DNA from: JANMDU01 sp031375105
GTDB taxonomy: Bacteria > Pseudomonadota > Gammaproteobacteria > Burkholderiales > Burkholderiaceae_C
NCBI GenBank assembly: GCA_031375105.1
Contig: JANMHJ010000021.1
Location: 71,885-135,884 of the forward strand
Length of the DNA stretch: 64,000 nt
Direction of reading: 5' to 3'
A program made the translations under genes and the position numbers. Of the stretch, positions 15,936 to 24,209 are shown piece by piece. The notes below the pieces were generated by a model that worked only from the letters and a program-made list of their open reading frames with translations, was not told the origin of the DNA and made no database searches. Within the stretch, counting starts at the first letter, position 1; every line of letters starts with the position of its first letter.

Positions 15936-16898
15936 ATGTCTATTAATCATATCCAGTTCCAACGCGGCATGTCCTTTGCGCAATTCATCGAACGCTTTGG
16001 CACTGAGGCGCAATGCGAGGAGGCGCTGGCATCGGCTCGTTGGCCATCAGGCTGGCGTTGCGCGCACTGTCATGGCTCTCGCTTCTTTCACACCCACTCC
16101 AACACGGGGCGCAAACTGTGGGAGTGCTTTTTATGTGGCTACCAGTCCTCCAGCTTGGTGGGCACGGTCTTTGAGCACACCAAGCTGGCGCTTAGATCAT
16201 GGTTTGTGGCGATGTTTTTGATGACGCAAAGCAAGAATGCTGTGAGTGCTTTGGAGCTCAAGCGCCAGTTGGGGGTCAATTACAAGACGGCTTGGCTTGT
16301 CAAACATAAGCTGCTACGGGTGATGGAGTTGCGTGATGAGCCCTATAAGCTGGGCGGACGGGTGGAGATCGATGATGCCTATCTGGGCGGTGAGCGAGAG
16401 GGCAGTTGCAACGGCGGGCGTGGTGCCATGAACAAGTCTGCGTTTGTGGCGGCAGTGCAAACCAGCCCCGATGGCAAGCCTTTGTTTGCGCGGCTCAAAC
16501 TGATCTCGGGCTTCACGATTGAGGCATTCAAGGATTGGGCATCTGAGAATTTGCAAAGCAGTGCGCATGTGGTCTCTGATGGCACGGCTTGCTTTCGTTA
16601 TGTCACTGAGATCGGCGCAACGCATGAGCGCTATGTGACGGGCTCTGGCCGACCAGCGGCCAAGCACCCGAGCTTTCGCTGGGTCAACACGATGCTGGGC
16701 AACCTGAAGACGGCGATCAGCGGGACGTATCACAGCATTAATCACAGCAAGTATGGCAACCGCTATCTGGCTGAGTTCTCCTATCGCTTTAACCGCAGGT
16801 TTGACCTGGCATCCATGCTGCCGCGACTGCTGAATGCCGCTGCGACGACAAAGCCGCATACCCTGCGAACTCTTCGTTTGTTTGAGGCAGATGGCTAA
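15936..16898 (+). CDS. IS1595-family (ISXO2-like) transposase
   Basis: The 320-residue protein has an N-terminal zinc ribbon (WRCAHCHGS ... WECFLCGYQSS, two Cys pairs near residues 42-75) and an ISXO2-like DDE domain with VEIDDAYLGGERE (first Asp), SDGTACFRYV (second Asp) and a C-terminal block with NTMLGNLKTAISGTYHSINH and YLAEFSYRFNRRFDL. The ATG at 15936 is chosen over GTG 15927 and ATG 15930 because TATGAGG gives a site with eight-base spacing. No frameshift is seen, so the element may be active. Confidence 0.93.
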   Translation: MSINHIQFQRGMSFAQFIERFGTEAQCEEALASARWPSGWRCAHCHGSRFFHTHSNTGRKLWECFLCGYQSSSLVGTVFEHTKLALRSWFVAMFLMTQSKNAVSALELKRQLGVNYKTAWLVKHKLLRVMELRDEPYKLGGRVEIDDAYLGGEREGSCNGGRGAMNKSAFVAAVQTSPDGKPLFARLKLISGFTIEAFKDWASENLQSSAHVVSDGTACFRYVTEIGATHERYVTGSGRPAAKHPSFRWVNTMLGNLKTAISGTYHSINHSKYGNRYLAEFSYRFNRRFDLASMLPRLLNAAATTKPHTLRTLRLFEADG

Positions 16899-16903
16899 TC
16901 AGG
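16883..16903 (-). repeat. Right terminal inverted repeat of the IS
   Basis: This is the exact reverse complement of the left end and is followed directly by the second AGAAATAG. It overlaps the last codons of the transposase. Confidence 0.93.
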
Positions 16904-16965
16904 AGAAATAGGCATATTGCCCTTATAAAATAAGCATAGTTTGCTATTAATTTAATACTGAATGA
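16904..16965 (-). repeat. R60 dispersed repeat copy 7, main part (cut by the IS)
   Basis: In reverse orientation it reads GCTATCATTCAGTATTAAAT, AATAGCAAACTATGC, TTATTTTATAAGGGC and ATATGCCTATTTCT. With the fragment at 15828-15842 it forms one full copy interrupted by the insertion sequence. Confidence 0.85.
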
Positions 16966-16968
16966 TAG

Positions 16969-17001
16969 AAAAAAACCTGCTTTCTCAAGCAGGTTTTTTT
17001 T
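16969..17001 (-). terminator. Rho-independent terminator after clpA
   Basis: The stem AACCTGCTT / AAGCAGGTT has a short loop (TCTC region) and is flanked by A-runs on the left and T-runs on the right, so it can work in both directions. It lies 20 bases beyond the clpA stop on the reverse strand. Confidence 0.9.
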
Positions 17002-17020
17002 GCAGAAGAGGCTTGACGCA

Positions 17021-19336
17021 TCACTCCGTAGCCACTTCTTCTGTCTCAGGCTTGGCCTTGCCTTCTTTCTTGGGCAGCGGTTGAATGTTGAGCGTGATTT
17101 TGTCTTCGGCATCCACATCGACGGTGACAATACCGCCATCAACCAGCTTGCCAAACAACAATTCATCGGCCAGTGCTTTGCGAATCGTGTCTTGAATCAA
17201 GCGCTGCATCGGGCGAGCGCCCATGAGCGGATCAAAGCCTTTCTTGCCCAGATGCTTGCGTAGCGCATCGGTGAACGTGACATCCACTTTCTTCTGATCA
17301 AGTTGGGTTTCCAGTTGCAGCAAGAATTTGTCGACCACGCGCAGGATCACGTCTTCATTGATCGGCTTGAAGCTGACCATCGCATCCAAACGGTTGCGGA
17401 ACTCGGGCGTGAACAAACGCTTGATGTCGGCCATCTCATCGCCTTGCTGGCGCGAGTTGGTAAAGCCAATCGTGGATTTGTTCATCGTCTCCGCGCCGGC
17501 ATTGGTCGTCATGATGATGATGGTGTTGCGGAAATCGGCTTTGCGGCCGTTGTTGTCTGTCAGCGTGCCGTGATCCATCACCTGTAGCAGTACGTTGAAG
17601 ATATCTGGGTGCGCTTTTTCGATTTCATCGAGCAAGAGCACAGAATGCGGCTTCTTGGTGATGGCTTCGGTCAGCAAACCACCTTGATCAAAGCCCACAT
17701 AGCCAGGAGGTGCGCCAATCAAGCGGCTTACTGCATGGCGCTCCATGTATTCGCTCATGTCAAAGCGAAGCAGATCAATGCCCATGATGTTGGCAAGTTG
17801 CTTGGCTGCTTCCGTCTTGCCCACGCCCGTGGGGCCAGAGAAGAGGAATGAACCAATCGGCTTGTCTGCCCGGCCCAAGCCAGAGCGCGCCATCTTCACA
17901 GCTGCCGCCAAGGCTTCCAGCGCGGCATCTTGGCCAAACACCACGTTTTTCAGATCGCGCTCAATATTGCGCAGCTTGCTGCGGTCGTCGTTGGACACAC
18001 TGGCAGGCGGGATACGGGCGATCTTGGCCACAATGTCTTCCACCTCAGATTTAGAGATGATTTTCTTGCGCTTGCTTGCTGGCAAGATGCGCTGAGCCGC
18101 ACCCGCTTCGTCAATCACGTCAATCGCCTTGTCTGGCAGATGCCGGTCATTGATGTATTTGGCAGACAGTTCAGCCGCTGCCACCAAAGCGCTGACAGCA
18201 AACTTGACGTTGTGATGTTCTTCAAAACGGCTTTTGAGGCCCTTCAAAATTTCTACCGTTTGCTCAATCGAGGGCTCGACCACATCAATCTTCTGGAAGC
18301 GGCGAGACAGCGCTGCGTCTTTCTCAAAAATGCCTCGGAATTCGGTAAAGGTCGTCGCGCCGATGCATTTCAGTGAGCCATTAGACAGCGATGGCTTGAG
18401 CAAATTCGAGGCATCCAGCGTGCCACCTGAAGCAGCACCAGCGCCGATCAAGGTGTGAATCTCGTCGATGAAAAGCACTGCATTGGGTTTGTCTTTGAGA
18501 TTTTTCAAAACGCCTTTCAAGCGCTGCTCAAAATCGCCACGGTATTTGGTGCCAGCCAAGAGTGCGCCCATATCGAGCGAATACACCACTGCCTCGGCCA
18601 GAATCTCGGGCACATCTTTTTGCGTGATACGCCAAGCCAAGCCTTCGGCAATCGCTGTCTTACCCACGCCCGCTTCGCCCACGAGAAGTGGGTTGTTTTT
18701 GCGGCGACGGCAAAGAATTTGAATCGCACGCTCAACTTCGTATTCACGGCCAATCAGTGGGTCAATCTTGCCGTCCTTGGCCAATTGGTTCAAGTTCTGC
18801 GTGTATTGCTCCAGCGGAGAGGCCTTTTCAGATTTCTCCTCGCGCTCTTCGCCGCCCTCGCTTGCGCTATCGCCCGCTTTGGCAGGCTCGGGTGGATCGG
18901 TCTTCTTGATGCCATGGGCAATGAAGTTGACCACGTCAAGACGAGTCACGCCCTGCTGATGCAGATAATAAACCGCATGCGAGTCTTTCTCGCCGAAGAT
19001 CGCCACCAGCACATTCGCACCGGTCACTTCCTTCTTGCCATTGCCCGTGCTTTGCACATGCATGATGGCGCGCTGAATCACACGCTGGAAACCAAGCGTG
19101 GGCTGTGTATCCACCTCCTCGCTACCGGCAACCTGTGGCGTGTTGTCTTTGATGAAATGGGTGAGCGATTTTCGCAGCTCATCAATATTGGCAGCGCAAG
19201 CGCGCAACACTTCGGCGGCGCTGGGGTTATCCAGCAAAGCGAGCAACAAATGCTCCACGGTGATGAACTCGTGGCGTTGTTGGCGCGCCTCGACAAAGGC
19301 CATGTGTAAACTGACTTCAAGTTCCTGGGCAATCAT
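17021..19336 (-). CDS. clpA: ATP-dependent Clp protease ATP-binding subunit ClpA
   Basis: ClpA is the AAA+ unfoldase that feeds substrates to ClpP; ClpS redirects it to N-end-rule substrates. The 771-residue protein has an N domain (residues 1-145), a charged linker (SEGGEEREEKSEKA), AAA domain 1 with Walker A GEAGVGKTA (near residue 215) and Walker B VLFIDEIHT, and domain 2 with Walker A GPTGVGKTE (near residue 505) and VLLLDEIEKAHPD. The ClpP-docking loop is STIGFTNSRQ. The C-terminus ends EETEEVATE-like acidic residues. clpS lies 78 bases upstream on the same strand, the usual clpS-clpA order. Confidence 0.97.
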   Translation of the reverse strand: MIAQELEVSLHMAFVEARQQRHEFITVEHLLLALLDNPSAAEVLRACAANIDELRKSLTHFIKDNTPQVAGSEEVDTQPTLGFQRVIQRAIMHVQSTGNGKKEVTGANVLVAIFGEKDSHAVYYLHQQGVTRLDVVNFIAHGIKKTDPPEPAKAGDSASEGGEEREEKSEKASPLEQYTQNLNQLAKDGKIDPLIGREYEVERAIQILCRRRKNNPLLVGEAGVGKTAIAEGLAWRITQKDVPEILAEAVVYSLDMGALLAGTKYRGDFEQRLKGVLKNLKDKPNAVLFIDEIHTLIGAGAASGGTLDASNLLKPSLSNGSLKCIGATTFTEFRGIFEKDAALSRRFQKIDVVEPSIEQTVEILKGLKSRFEEHHNVKFAVSALVAAAELSAKYINDRHLPDKAIDVIDEAGAAQRILPASKRKKIISKSEVEDIVAKIARIPPASVSNDDRSKLRNIERDLKNVVFGQDAALEALAAAVKMARSGLGRADKPIGSFLFSGPTGVGKTEAAKQLANIMGIDLLRFDMSEYMERHAVSRLIGAPPGYVGFDQGGLLTEAITKKPHSVLLLDEIEKAHPDIFNVLLQVMDHGTLTDNNGRKADFRNTIIIMTTNAGAETMNKSTIGFTNSRQQGDEMADIKRLFTPEFRNRLDAMVSFKPINEDVILRVVDKFLLQLETQLDQKKVDVTFTDALRKHLGKKGFDPLMGARPMQRLIQDTIRKALADELLFGKLVDGGIVTVDVDAEDKITLNIQPLPKKEGKAKPETEEVATE

Positions 19337-19414
19337 AGGAATTCCTGTTGGCTTTCGTCGTTAATAAATAGGTTCATTCTGAGGCAAAACGCGATGTTTT
19401 GCTCAAGGATATTT

Positions 19415-19777
19415 TCAAGCTGTGGGCTCACTGACACATTGCAAGGGGTGACCCGCTTTTTGTGCGGCTTCCATCACACGATCCACCTTGGTGGCTGCGA
19501 CATCTTTGCTGAAGACACCACACACGCCTTTGCCATCGATATGAATTTTCAGCATGATCTGGGTGGCGGTTTCACGGTCTTTGTTAAAAAACTCCTGAAT
19601 CACGGCCACCACAAACTCCATCGGCGTGTAGTCGTCGTTGAGAAGCACCACCTGATACATATGCGGCGGCTTGGTTTTTTCAGGCTTGCGCTCCAGCACC
19701 ACCGCGCCGCCATCGTCGTCTTCACGCAAGGGCCGCACGGTTGGGCTGGGGGCTGGAGGGGGAGGTTTTGTGGCCAA
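19415..19777 (-). CDS. clpS: ClpA adaptor protein ClpS
   Basis: ClpS binds N-degron substrates and the ClpA N domain. The 120-residue product has the conserved core MYQVVLLNDDYTPMEFVV (substrate pocket DDYTPMEF), HIDGKGVCGVFSKDVAATKV and the end GHPLQCVSEP. The likely start is TTG at 19777, giving (M)ATKPPPPAPSPTVRPL as in relatives, with AGGA eight bases upstream. A longer frame reading further up has no family similarity and no ribosome site. A TTG start would lower translation. It is operonic with clpA. Confidence 0.92.
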   Translation of the reverse strand: MATKPPPPAPSPTVRPLREDDDGGAVVLERKPEKTKPPHMYQVVLLNDDYTPMEFVVAVIQEFFNKDRETATQIMLKIHIDGKGVCGVFSKDVAATKVDRVMEAAQKAGHPLQCVSEPTA

Positions 19778-20061
19778 AGGGCGATCCTGAACAAATAACA
19801 ATGTATAGATTTTAAGGCGACTGCTGATTTTGCAAGTCCCCCTGATCTGATAACAGCCAAGATTGCCCATGGACAAACGCAGACAAGGGACGACAAAGCA
19901 GTGTAAACAATCCGTTTGTCTATGACGAGCTTTTGTCAAATTTAAAGTGATGGTTTCTTCGGGCAAAAATTTGACAAGCCCCCATGAAACATTGAAACTT
20001 AACCGACGATTTCATCACAAATACTGAGTGCCACTCATCAAATTTTGAGGAAAAAGCGCCC
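19778..20061. promoter_or_regulatory. Divergent control region between clpS and the cold-shock gene
   Basis: These 284 non-coding bases serve both genes. The part next to the cold-shock gene is likely its long leader, usual for csp mRNAs, and ends with TTTTGAGGAAAAAGCGCCC before the ATG. The internal sequence is moderately AT-rich with no clear open frame. I cannot assign promoters with certainty. Confidence 0.5.
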
Positions 20062-20376
20062 ATGGCAACAGGTATCGTCAAATGGTTCAATGATGCCAAA
20101 GGCTTTGGCTTTATCACACCTGATGAGGGCGGAGTAGATATCTTTATTCACTTTTCCTACATTGAGATGGAGGGCTACAAAACCCTCAAGCAAGACATGC
20201 GCGTCAGCTTTGATCAGACTGAAGGCCCCAAGGGCTTGCATGCACAAAACATCAAATCAACCGAGGCAGCGACTTCACTTGATTCGCCAGCCAAGACGAG
20301 CCCCAGCAAACGCGAATCACGCGTGCGCACACCACAGTTCAATGCTGGCCATTTGGAAATGGCATGCAATCGCTGA
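20062..20376 (+). CDS. Cold-shock-domain protein with C-terminal tail
   Basis: Residues 1-67 form a cold-shock domain with RNP1 KGFGFI and an RNP2-like DIFIHFSYIE (the usual second-motif Val-Phe-Val-His is Ile-Phe-Ile-His here). It would bind single-stranded RNA/DNA as an RNA chaperone. A basic, disordered tail of about 35 residues (SPSKRESRVRTPQ...) extends it to 104 residues, longer than the usual 67-70. A ribosome site GAGGAAA precedes the ATG. A strong terminator follows. Confidence 0.93.
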   Translation: MATGIVKWFNDAKGFGFITPDEGGVDIFIHFSYIEMEGYKTLKQDMRVSFDQTEGPKGLHAQNIKSTEAATSLDSPAKTSPSKRESRVRTPQFNAGHLEMACNR

Positions 20377-20412
20377 ACTACCCAGAGCACCTGCACTTGC
20401 ACCTGCTGCAAA

Positions 20413-20441
20413 GAAAAGGCCGCTGTCAAAGCGGCCTTTTG
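20413..20441 (+). terminator. Terminator between csp and icd
   Basis: The stem AAAAGGCCGCT / AGCGGCCTTTT has a GTCAA loop and A/T flanks, so it can stop transcription from both converging genes. Confidence 0.92.
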
Positions 20442-20463
20442 CATACGGGCGCAAGCCAAATGA

Positions 20464-21717
20464 TCACATATTGTCGATCATCACCTGGCCAAAACCGGAG
20501 CAACTCACTTGCGTTGCACCTTCCATCAGGCGAGCGAAGTCATAGGTCACTTTCTTGCTGGCGATGGACTTCTCCATCGAAGCGATGATCAGATCTGCAG
20601 CAGCAGTCCAGCCCATGTGGCGCAGCATCATTTCGGCAGAAAGAATCTCAGAACCCGGGTTCACATAATCCTTGCCGGCATACTTGGGCGCAGTGCCGTG
20701 CGTGGCTTCAAACATCGCAATGTTGTCAGACAGATTCGCACCTGGCGCAATACCAATGCCGCCGACTTGCGCAGCCAATGCATCAGAAACGTAATCGCCG
20801 TTCAAATTGAGTGTTGCGATCACGCTGTATTCGGCGGGGCGCAACAAAATCTGCTGCAAGAATGCATCGGCGATGCTGTCTTTGATGATGATGTTCTTGC
20901 CGGTTTTCGGGTTTTTAAACTGACACCATGGGCCACCATCGATCAGTTCGGCGCCGAATTCTTTTTGTGCCAAGGCGTAAGCCCAGTCACGGAAGCCTCC
21001 TTCGGTGAACTTCATGATGTTGCCCTTGTGAACAATGGTCACGCTGGGCTTGTCGTTGTCAATCGCGTATTGAATCGCCTTACGCATCAAGCGCTCGGTG
21101 CCCTCGCTGGAGACGGGCTTGATACCAATGCCAGACGTGTTGGGGAAGCGAATCTTCTTTACGCCCATCTCTTCTTGCAGGAATTTGATGATTTTCTTGG
21201 CTTTTTCGCTGCCAGATTCAAATTCGATGCCTGCGTAGATGTCTTCGCTGTTTTCACGGAAAATCACCATATTGGTTTTCTCAGGCTCACGCACGGGCGA
21301 CGGCACACCTTTGAAATACTGGATGGGGCGCAGGCACACATACAGATCCAACTCTTGGCGTAGCGCCACGTTCAGGCTGCGTATACCGCCGCCGACTGGG
21401 GTGGTGAGCGGGCCTTTGATCGAGACCACATAGTCTTTCACAGCGTGCAGCGTCTCTTCGGGCAGCCACACATCGGGGCCATAGACCTTGGTGGATTTCT
21501 CGCCAGCAAACACTTCCATCCAGTGAATTTTTTTCTTACCGCTATAGGCCTTCGCTACAGCGGCATCGACCACTTTCAGCATCACGGGGGTAATATCTAA
21601 GCCCGTGCCATCTCCTTCAATGTAAGGAATGATTGGCTCATCGGGCACATTGAGGGAATAATCGCTGTTAACCGTGATTTTTTGGCCAGCGGCGGGCACT
21701 TTGATGTGCTGATACAT
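20464..21717 (-). CDS. icd: NADP-dependent isocitrate dehydrogenase
   Basis: This TCA-cycle enzyme oxidatively decarboxylates isocitrate to 2-oxoglutarate. The 417-residue protein has the substrate loop GGGIRSLNVALRQELDLYVCLRP with the regulatory serine (equivalent of E. coli Ser113) that AceK phosphorylates, VPSPVREPEKTNMVIFRENSEDIYAGIE, and the cofactor region ATHGTAPKYAGKDYVNPGSEILSAEMMLRHMGW. The kinase/phosphatase gene aceK is in the same window. It is convergent with csp and shares a terminator. Confidence 0.97.
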   Translation of the reverse strand: MYQHIKVPAAGQKITVNSDYSLNVPDEPIIPYIEGDGTGLDITPVMLKVVDAAVAKAYSGKKKIHWMEVFAGEKSTKVYGPDVWLPEETLHAVKDYVVSIKGPLTTPVGGGIRSLNVALRQELDLYVCLRPIQYFKGVPSPVREPEKTNMVIFRENSEDIYAGIEFESGSEKAKKIIKFLQEEMGVKKIRFPNTSGIGIKPVSSEGTERLMRKAIQYAIDNDKPSVTIVHKGNIMKFTEGGFRDWAYALAQKEFGAELIDGGPWCQFKNPKTGKNIIIKDSIADAFLQQILLRPAEYSVIATLNLNGDYVSDALAAQVGGIGIAPGANLSDNIAMFEATHGTAPKYAGKDYVNPGSEILSAEMMLRHMGWTAAADLIIASMEKSIASKKVTYDFARLMEGATQVSCSGFGQVMIDNM

Positions 21718-21882
21718 GAGTACGGTGTCTCCGTTTTATAAGAAGAAAATCATTTTTTGGGTAAACCCTAGCATTTTAGCTGCAAATTTTTCGCGCAAGC
21801 TTGTCAACCTTCCGTAAAGCACACCCGTTGTACGCTTACTCCCGAGGTGGGAGGTATTTTTAGTTAACTCAAGGAAACTGAC

Positions 21883-22116
21883 ATGTCTAAATTGATCGCT
21901 GCTCTGGTTGCTGGCCTTTTCGCTGCTGGTGCTTTCGCACAAGCTCCTGCTGCTCCTGCCGCCGCTCCTGCTGCTAAGCCAGCTGCAGCTGCTCCTGCCG
22001 CCGCTGCTCCTGCTGCAAAAATGGAAGAAAAGAAGCCAATGGCAAAAGCTGACAAAATGGAAAAGAAAACAGCTAAAAAGAAAGCTAAGAAAGCAAAAAT
22101 GGAAAAGAAAGCCTAA
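21883..22116 (+). CDS. Small exported Ala/Pro/Lys-rich protein
   Basis: The 77-residue product has a clear signal peptide (MSKLIAALVAGLFAAGAFAQ, cleavage after AFA). An Ala-Pro-rich segment follows, then a Lys/Met/Ala-rich basic tail (KKPMAKADKMEKKTAKKKAK). A strong GAGGTGGGAGG-type leader with AAGGAAA before the ATG and a strong terminator after it suggest high expression as a single gene. It is low-complexity like histone-tail or acid-shock-type proteins. I do not recognise a family, and the function is unknown. Confidence 0.8.
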   Translation: MSKLIAALVAGLFAAGAFAQAPAAPAAAPAAKPAAAAPAAAAPAAKMEEKKPMAKADKMEKKTAKKKAKKAKMEKKA

Positions 22117-22136
22117 TTTAGGTTTCTCGATTCTCG

Positions 22137-22174
22137 AAAATGCCCGTTGCGCCTTGTGCCAACGGGCATTTTTC
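22137..22174 (+). terminator. Terminator after the small basic protein gene
   Basis: AAAATGCCCGTTG - loop GCGCCTTGTGC - CAACGGGCATTTTT is a strong GC stem followed by Ts. Confidence 0.93.
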
Positions 22175-22220
22175 ATGGGTTTCTTTGTTTTTTATCGCTC
22201 TTTTGAATGACAATTTGTTT

Positions 22221-22697
22221 ATGAAACCACATTGCCCTCAAATGATCTCCCCGCTTCGCCGCAGCATCCTGACGTTCGCCTTGACCATGAGTGCCACGAT
22301 CTCTTGGGCGCAAGAAGAACCGCAAATGAACTTGCAACGGATTGCTTTGGGTATTGGCATGCATCGCATCGACACCCAGGTCGCACAAGCACCCGAGCAG
22401 CGCCAAATTGGCCTGATGTGGCGCAAATCCATGCCAACCCATGAAGGTATGCTCTTTGTCTTCGAGCAACCTAGCCAGCAGTGCTTCTGGATGAAAAACA
22501 CTTTGATCCCACTCACCGCCGCCTTTGTGGCTGACGATGGCACGATTGTGAATTTGGCTGACATGCAGCCCCAAACCACCCACACGCATTGCTCAGCCAA
22601 ACCCGTGCGCTATGTGCTGGAAATGAATCTGGGATGGTTCGATAAGAAGAAAATCAAGGCTGGAGCCAAAATCACGGGGCTACCTGCGATCCGCTGA
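22221..22697 (+). CDS. DUF192-family exported protein
   Basis: The 158-residue protein has a signal peptide (ILTFALTMSATISWAQ, residues 15-31) and the DUF192 core: RQIGLMWRKSMPTHEGMLFVFEQP, QQCFWMKNTLIPLTAAFVADDGTIVNLADM and CSAKPVRYVLEMNLGWFDKKKIKAG. DUF192 proteins are small periplasmic or secreted proteins of unknown function. The ATG at 22221 gives a good signal; 22242 is an alternative. A terminator follows closely. Confidence 0.9.
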   Translation: MKPHCPQMISPLRRSILTFALTMSATISWAQEEPQMNLQRIALGIGMHRIDTQVAQAPEQRQIGLMWRKSMPTHEGMLFVFEQPSQQCFWMKNTLIPLTAAFVADDGTIVNLADMQPQTTHTHCSAKPVRYVLEMNLGWFDKKKIKAGAKITGLPAIR

Positions 22698-22712
22698 GAT
22701 CGCGGATAAGTT

Positions 22713-22737
22713 GAAAGCGCCATCAGGCGCTTTTTTT
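22713..22737 (+). terminator. Terminator after the DUF192 gene
   Basis: GAAAGCGCC - ATCA - GGCGCTTTTTTT. Confidence 0.93.
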
Positions 22738-22805
22738 CACACTCCGTTCTGAGAACCACGCGCGTAAAGCGCACTGAGCATGCGCTCCAGTCTGGCAGCA
22801 GGCAA

Positions 22806-22833
22806 GAAAAAAGGGAGCCTTGCGGCTCCCTGG
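22806..22833 (-). terminator. Terminator of the amino-acid binding-protein gene
   Basis: On the reverse strand GGGAGCC - GCAA - GGCTCCC is followed by TTTTTT. It lies about 45 bases after the stop of the binding-protein gene. Confidence 0.9.
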
Positions 22834-22876
22834 AATCTCGAGTGAGAAACTGTTTTCTTAGAACTGAACGAACAAC

Positions 22877-24088
22877 TTAGCGCACCACAGCGATTTCGCT
22901 GCGCTTGCCGCCTTTGAAGGTGTACAGAGTCAAAGCGCCATTCTTGATGTCGCCTTTTTCGTCAAAAGCGATCACGCCGGTGATGCCTTTGTAGCCAGCT
23001 GTCGCGGCCAACACGGGCAGGTACTTTGCTGGCTCAGCAGAGTCAGCTTTCACCATAGCGGCAACCATCACGTTAAGAGCGTCATACACATAAGGCTCAT
23101 ACACGGTGACTTCCAACTTGTTCTTGGCTTTGAAGTCGACCTTGAATTTCTCCATGGCCGCCTTGCCTTCGCCTTCTACGCCGCCTGCTTCTGCGCAAAC
23201 GACTTGGTCGTCAGCCATGGCATCGCCAGCCAGCTTAGCCAGCTCAGTGGAGCAGATGCCGTCGCCGCCGAGGAATTTGACTTTGAGGCCCAGCTGCTTG
23301 ATTTGCTTCATCATGGGGCCGGCAACAGCGTCCATACCGCCGAAGAAAATCACGTCAGGCTTCTTGGCTTTGATGGAGGTCAAGATGGCCATGAAGTCGG
23401 TGGATTTGTCGGTGGTGAATTCGTGAGCCACGGTTTTCGAGCCAGCAGCTTCAACAGCTTTCTTGAACTCTTCTGCCACGCCTTGGCCGTAGGCGGTACG
23501 GTCATCAATCACAGCAATGCTCTTGCCCTTGAGGGTGTTGACTGCGTATTTGCCGAGCGTGCCGCCCAGATGCACGTCGTCAGCCACCACGCGGAAGGTG
23601 GTCTTGTAACCTTGGCGAGTGAATTTTGGATTCGTAGCAGATGGAGAGATTTGTGGGATGCCGGCGGCGCTGTAAATAGCGGAAGCAGGGATCGAGGTAC
23701 CAGAGTTCAGGTGACCAATCACGCCGTTGACTTTGCTGTCGACCAATTTCTGGGCGGCTGCGGTGCCTTGCTTAGGATCAGCAGCGTCGTCTTCTGCGAT
23801 CAGCTCAAACTTGACGGTTTTGCCGCCGATTTTCACGCCTTTAGCGTTCAGATCGTCGATGGCCATACGCGCACCGAGCTCATTGCCTTTACCCAAGTGG
23901 GCAATCGCACCACTGACGGGACCTACATGGCCGATTTTCACGACCATGGAATCACCAGCGGCAGGCGCTGGGGCTGCTGCCGGGGCAGCAGCAGCTGGGG
24001 CTTTAGGAGCTTCTTCCTTCTTGCCGCAGGCAATCAGGGTCAAAGCGATGGCGGCGGCGGTTGCCGACAGTTTCAGGGTTTGCTTCAT
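22877..24088 (-). CDS. Branched-chain amino-acid-type ABC transporter substrate-binding lipoprotein
   Basis: The 403-residue protein has a lipoprotein signal (LTLIAC, Cys near residue 20), an Ala/Pro linker (EEAPKAPAAAAPAAAPAPAAG) and a LivJ-type fold: VVKIGHVGPVSGAIAHLGKGNELGARMAIDDLN, VIGHLNSGTSIPASAIY, KTTFRVVADDVHLGGTLGKYAV and VYEPYVYDALNVMVAAM. LivJ proteins bind leucine, isoleucine, valine or related amides in the periplasm. The membrane and ATPase genes are not nearby, so it is an orphan. The start at 24088 is set by GGAG nine bases upstream. The lipid anchor is unusual for a LivJ protein of a Gram-negative, where the binding protein is usually free. Confidence 0.9.
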   Translation of the reverse strand: MKQTLKLSATAAAIALTLIACGKKEEAPKAPAAAAPAAAPAPAAGDSMVVKIGHVGPVSGAIAHLGKGNELGARMAIDDLNAKGVKIGGKTVKFELIAEDDAADPKQGTAAAQKLVDSKVNGVIGHLNSGTSIPASAIYSAAGIPQISPSATNPKFTRQGYKTTFRVVADDVHLGGTLGKYAVNTLKGKSIAVIDDRTAYGQGVAEEFKKAVEAAGSKTVAHEFTTDKSTDFMAILTSIKAKKPDVIFFGGMDAVAGPMMKQIKQLGLKVKFLGGDGICSTELAKLAGDAMADDQVVCAEAGGVEGEGKAAMEKFKVDFKAKNKLEVTVYEPYVYDALNVMVAAMVKADSAEPAKYLPVLAATAGYKGITGVIAFDEKGDIKNGALTLYTFKGGKRSEIAVVR

Positions 24089-24209
24089 CAAGCTATTCTC
24101 CAAGTAATGAAATGGGCGAAAACACCGAAGATACCCGAAAACCTTGGTATTTGTCTAGCCATGACCTTGAGTTTGCTCAGTATTTTCACTATGTCAGTAT
24201 TCATCAGAT

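Larger units (their letters stand above)
15843..16903 (+). mobile_element. Complete IS1595-family insertion sequence (1,061 bp)
   Basis: The ends are perfect 21-bp inverted repeats beginning CCTGATTAGCC (15843-15863 and 16883-16903). The element is flanked by an 8-bp direct repeat AGAAATAG (15835-15842 and 16904-16911), the target duplication length expected for the IS1595 family. It carries one intact transposase gene. Identical ends and duplication suggest a fairly recent insertion. It landed inside an R60 copy at the very 3' end of the methyltransferase gene. Confidence 0.93.

Noticed and set aside
18455..19309. Long open frame (284 codons) opposite clpA
   Set aside because: It is the antisense of conserved ClpA codons, with no family sequence or ribosome site; GC-rich codon bias produces such mirror frames.
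19415..19966. ClpS starting at the longest frame (19966)
   Set aside because: The added residues lie in the divergent promoter region and do not resemble ClpS; TTG 19777 has a ribosome site and gives the usual (M)ATK start.
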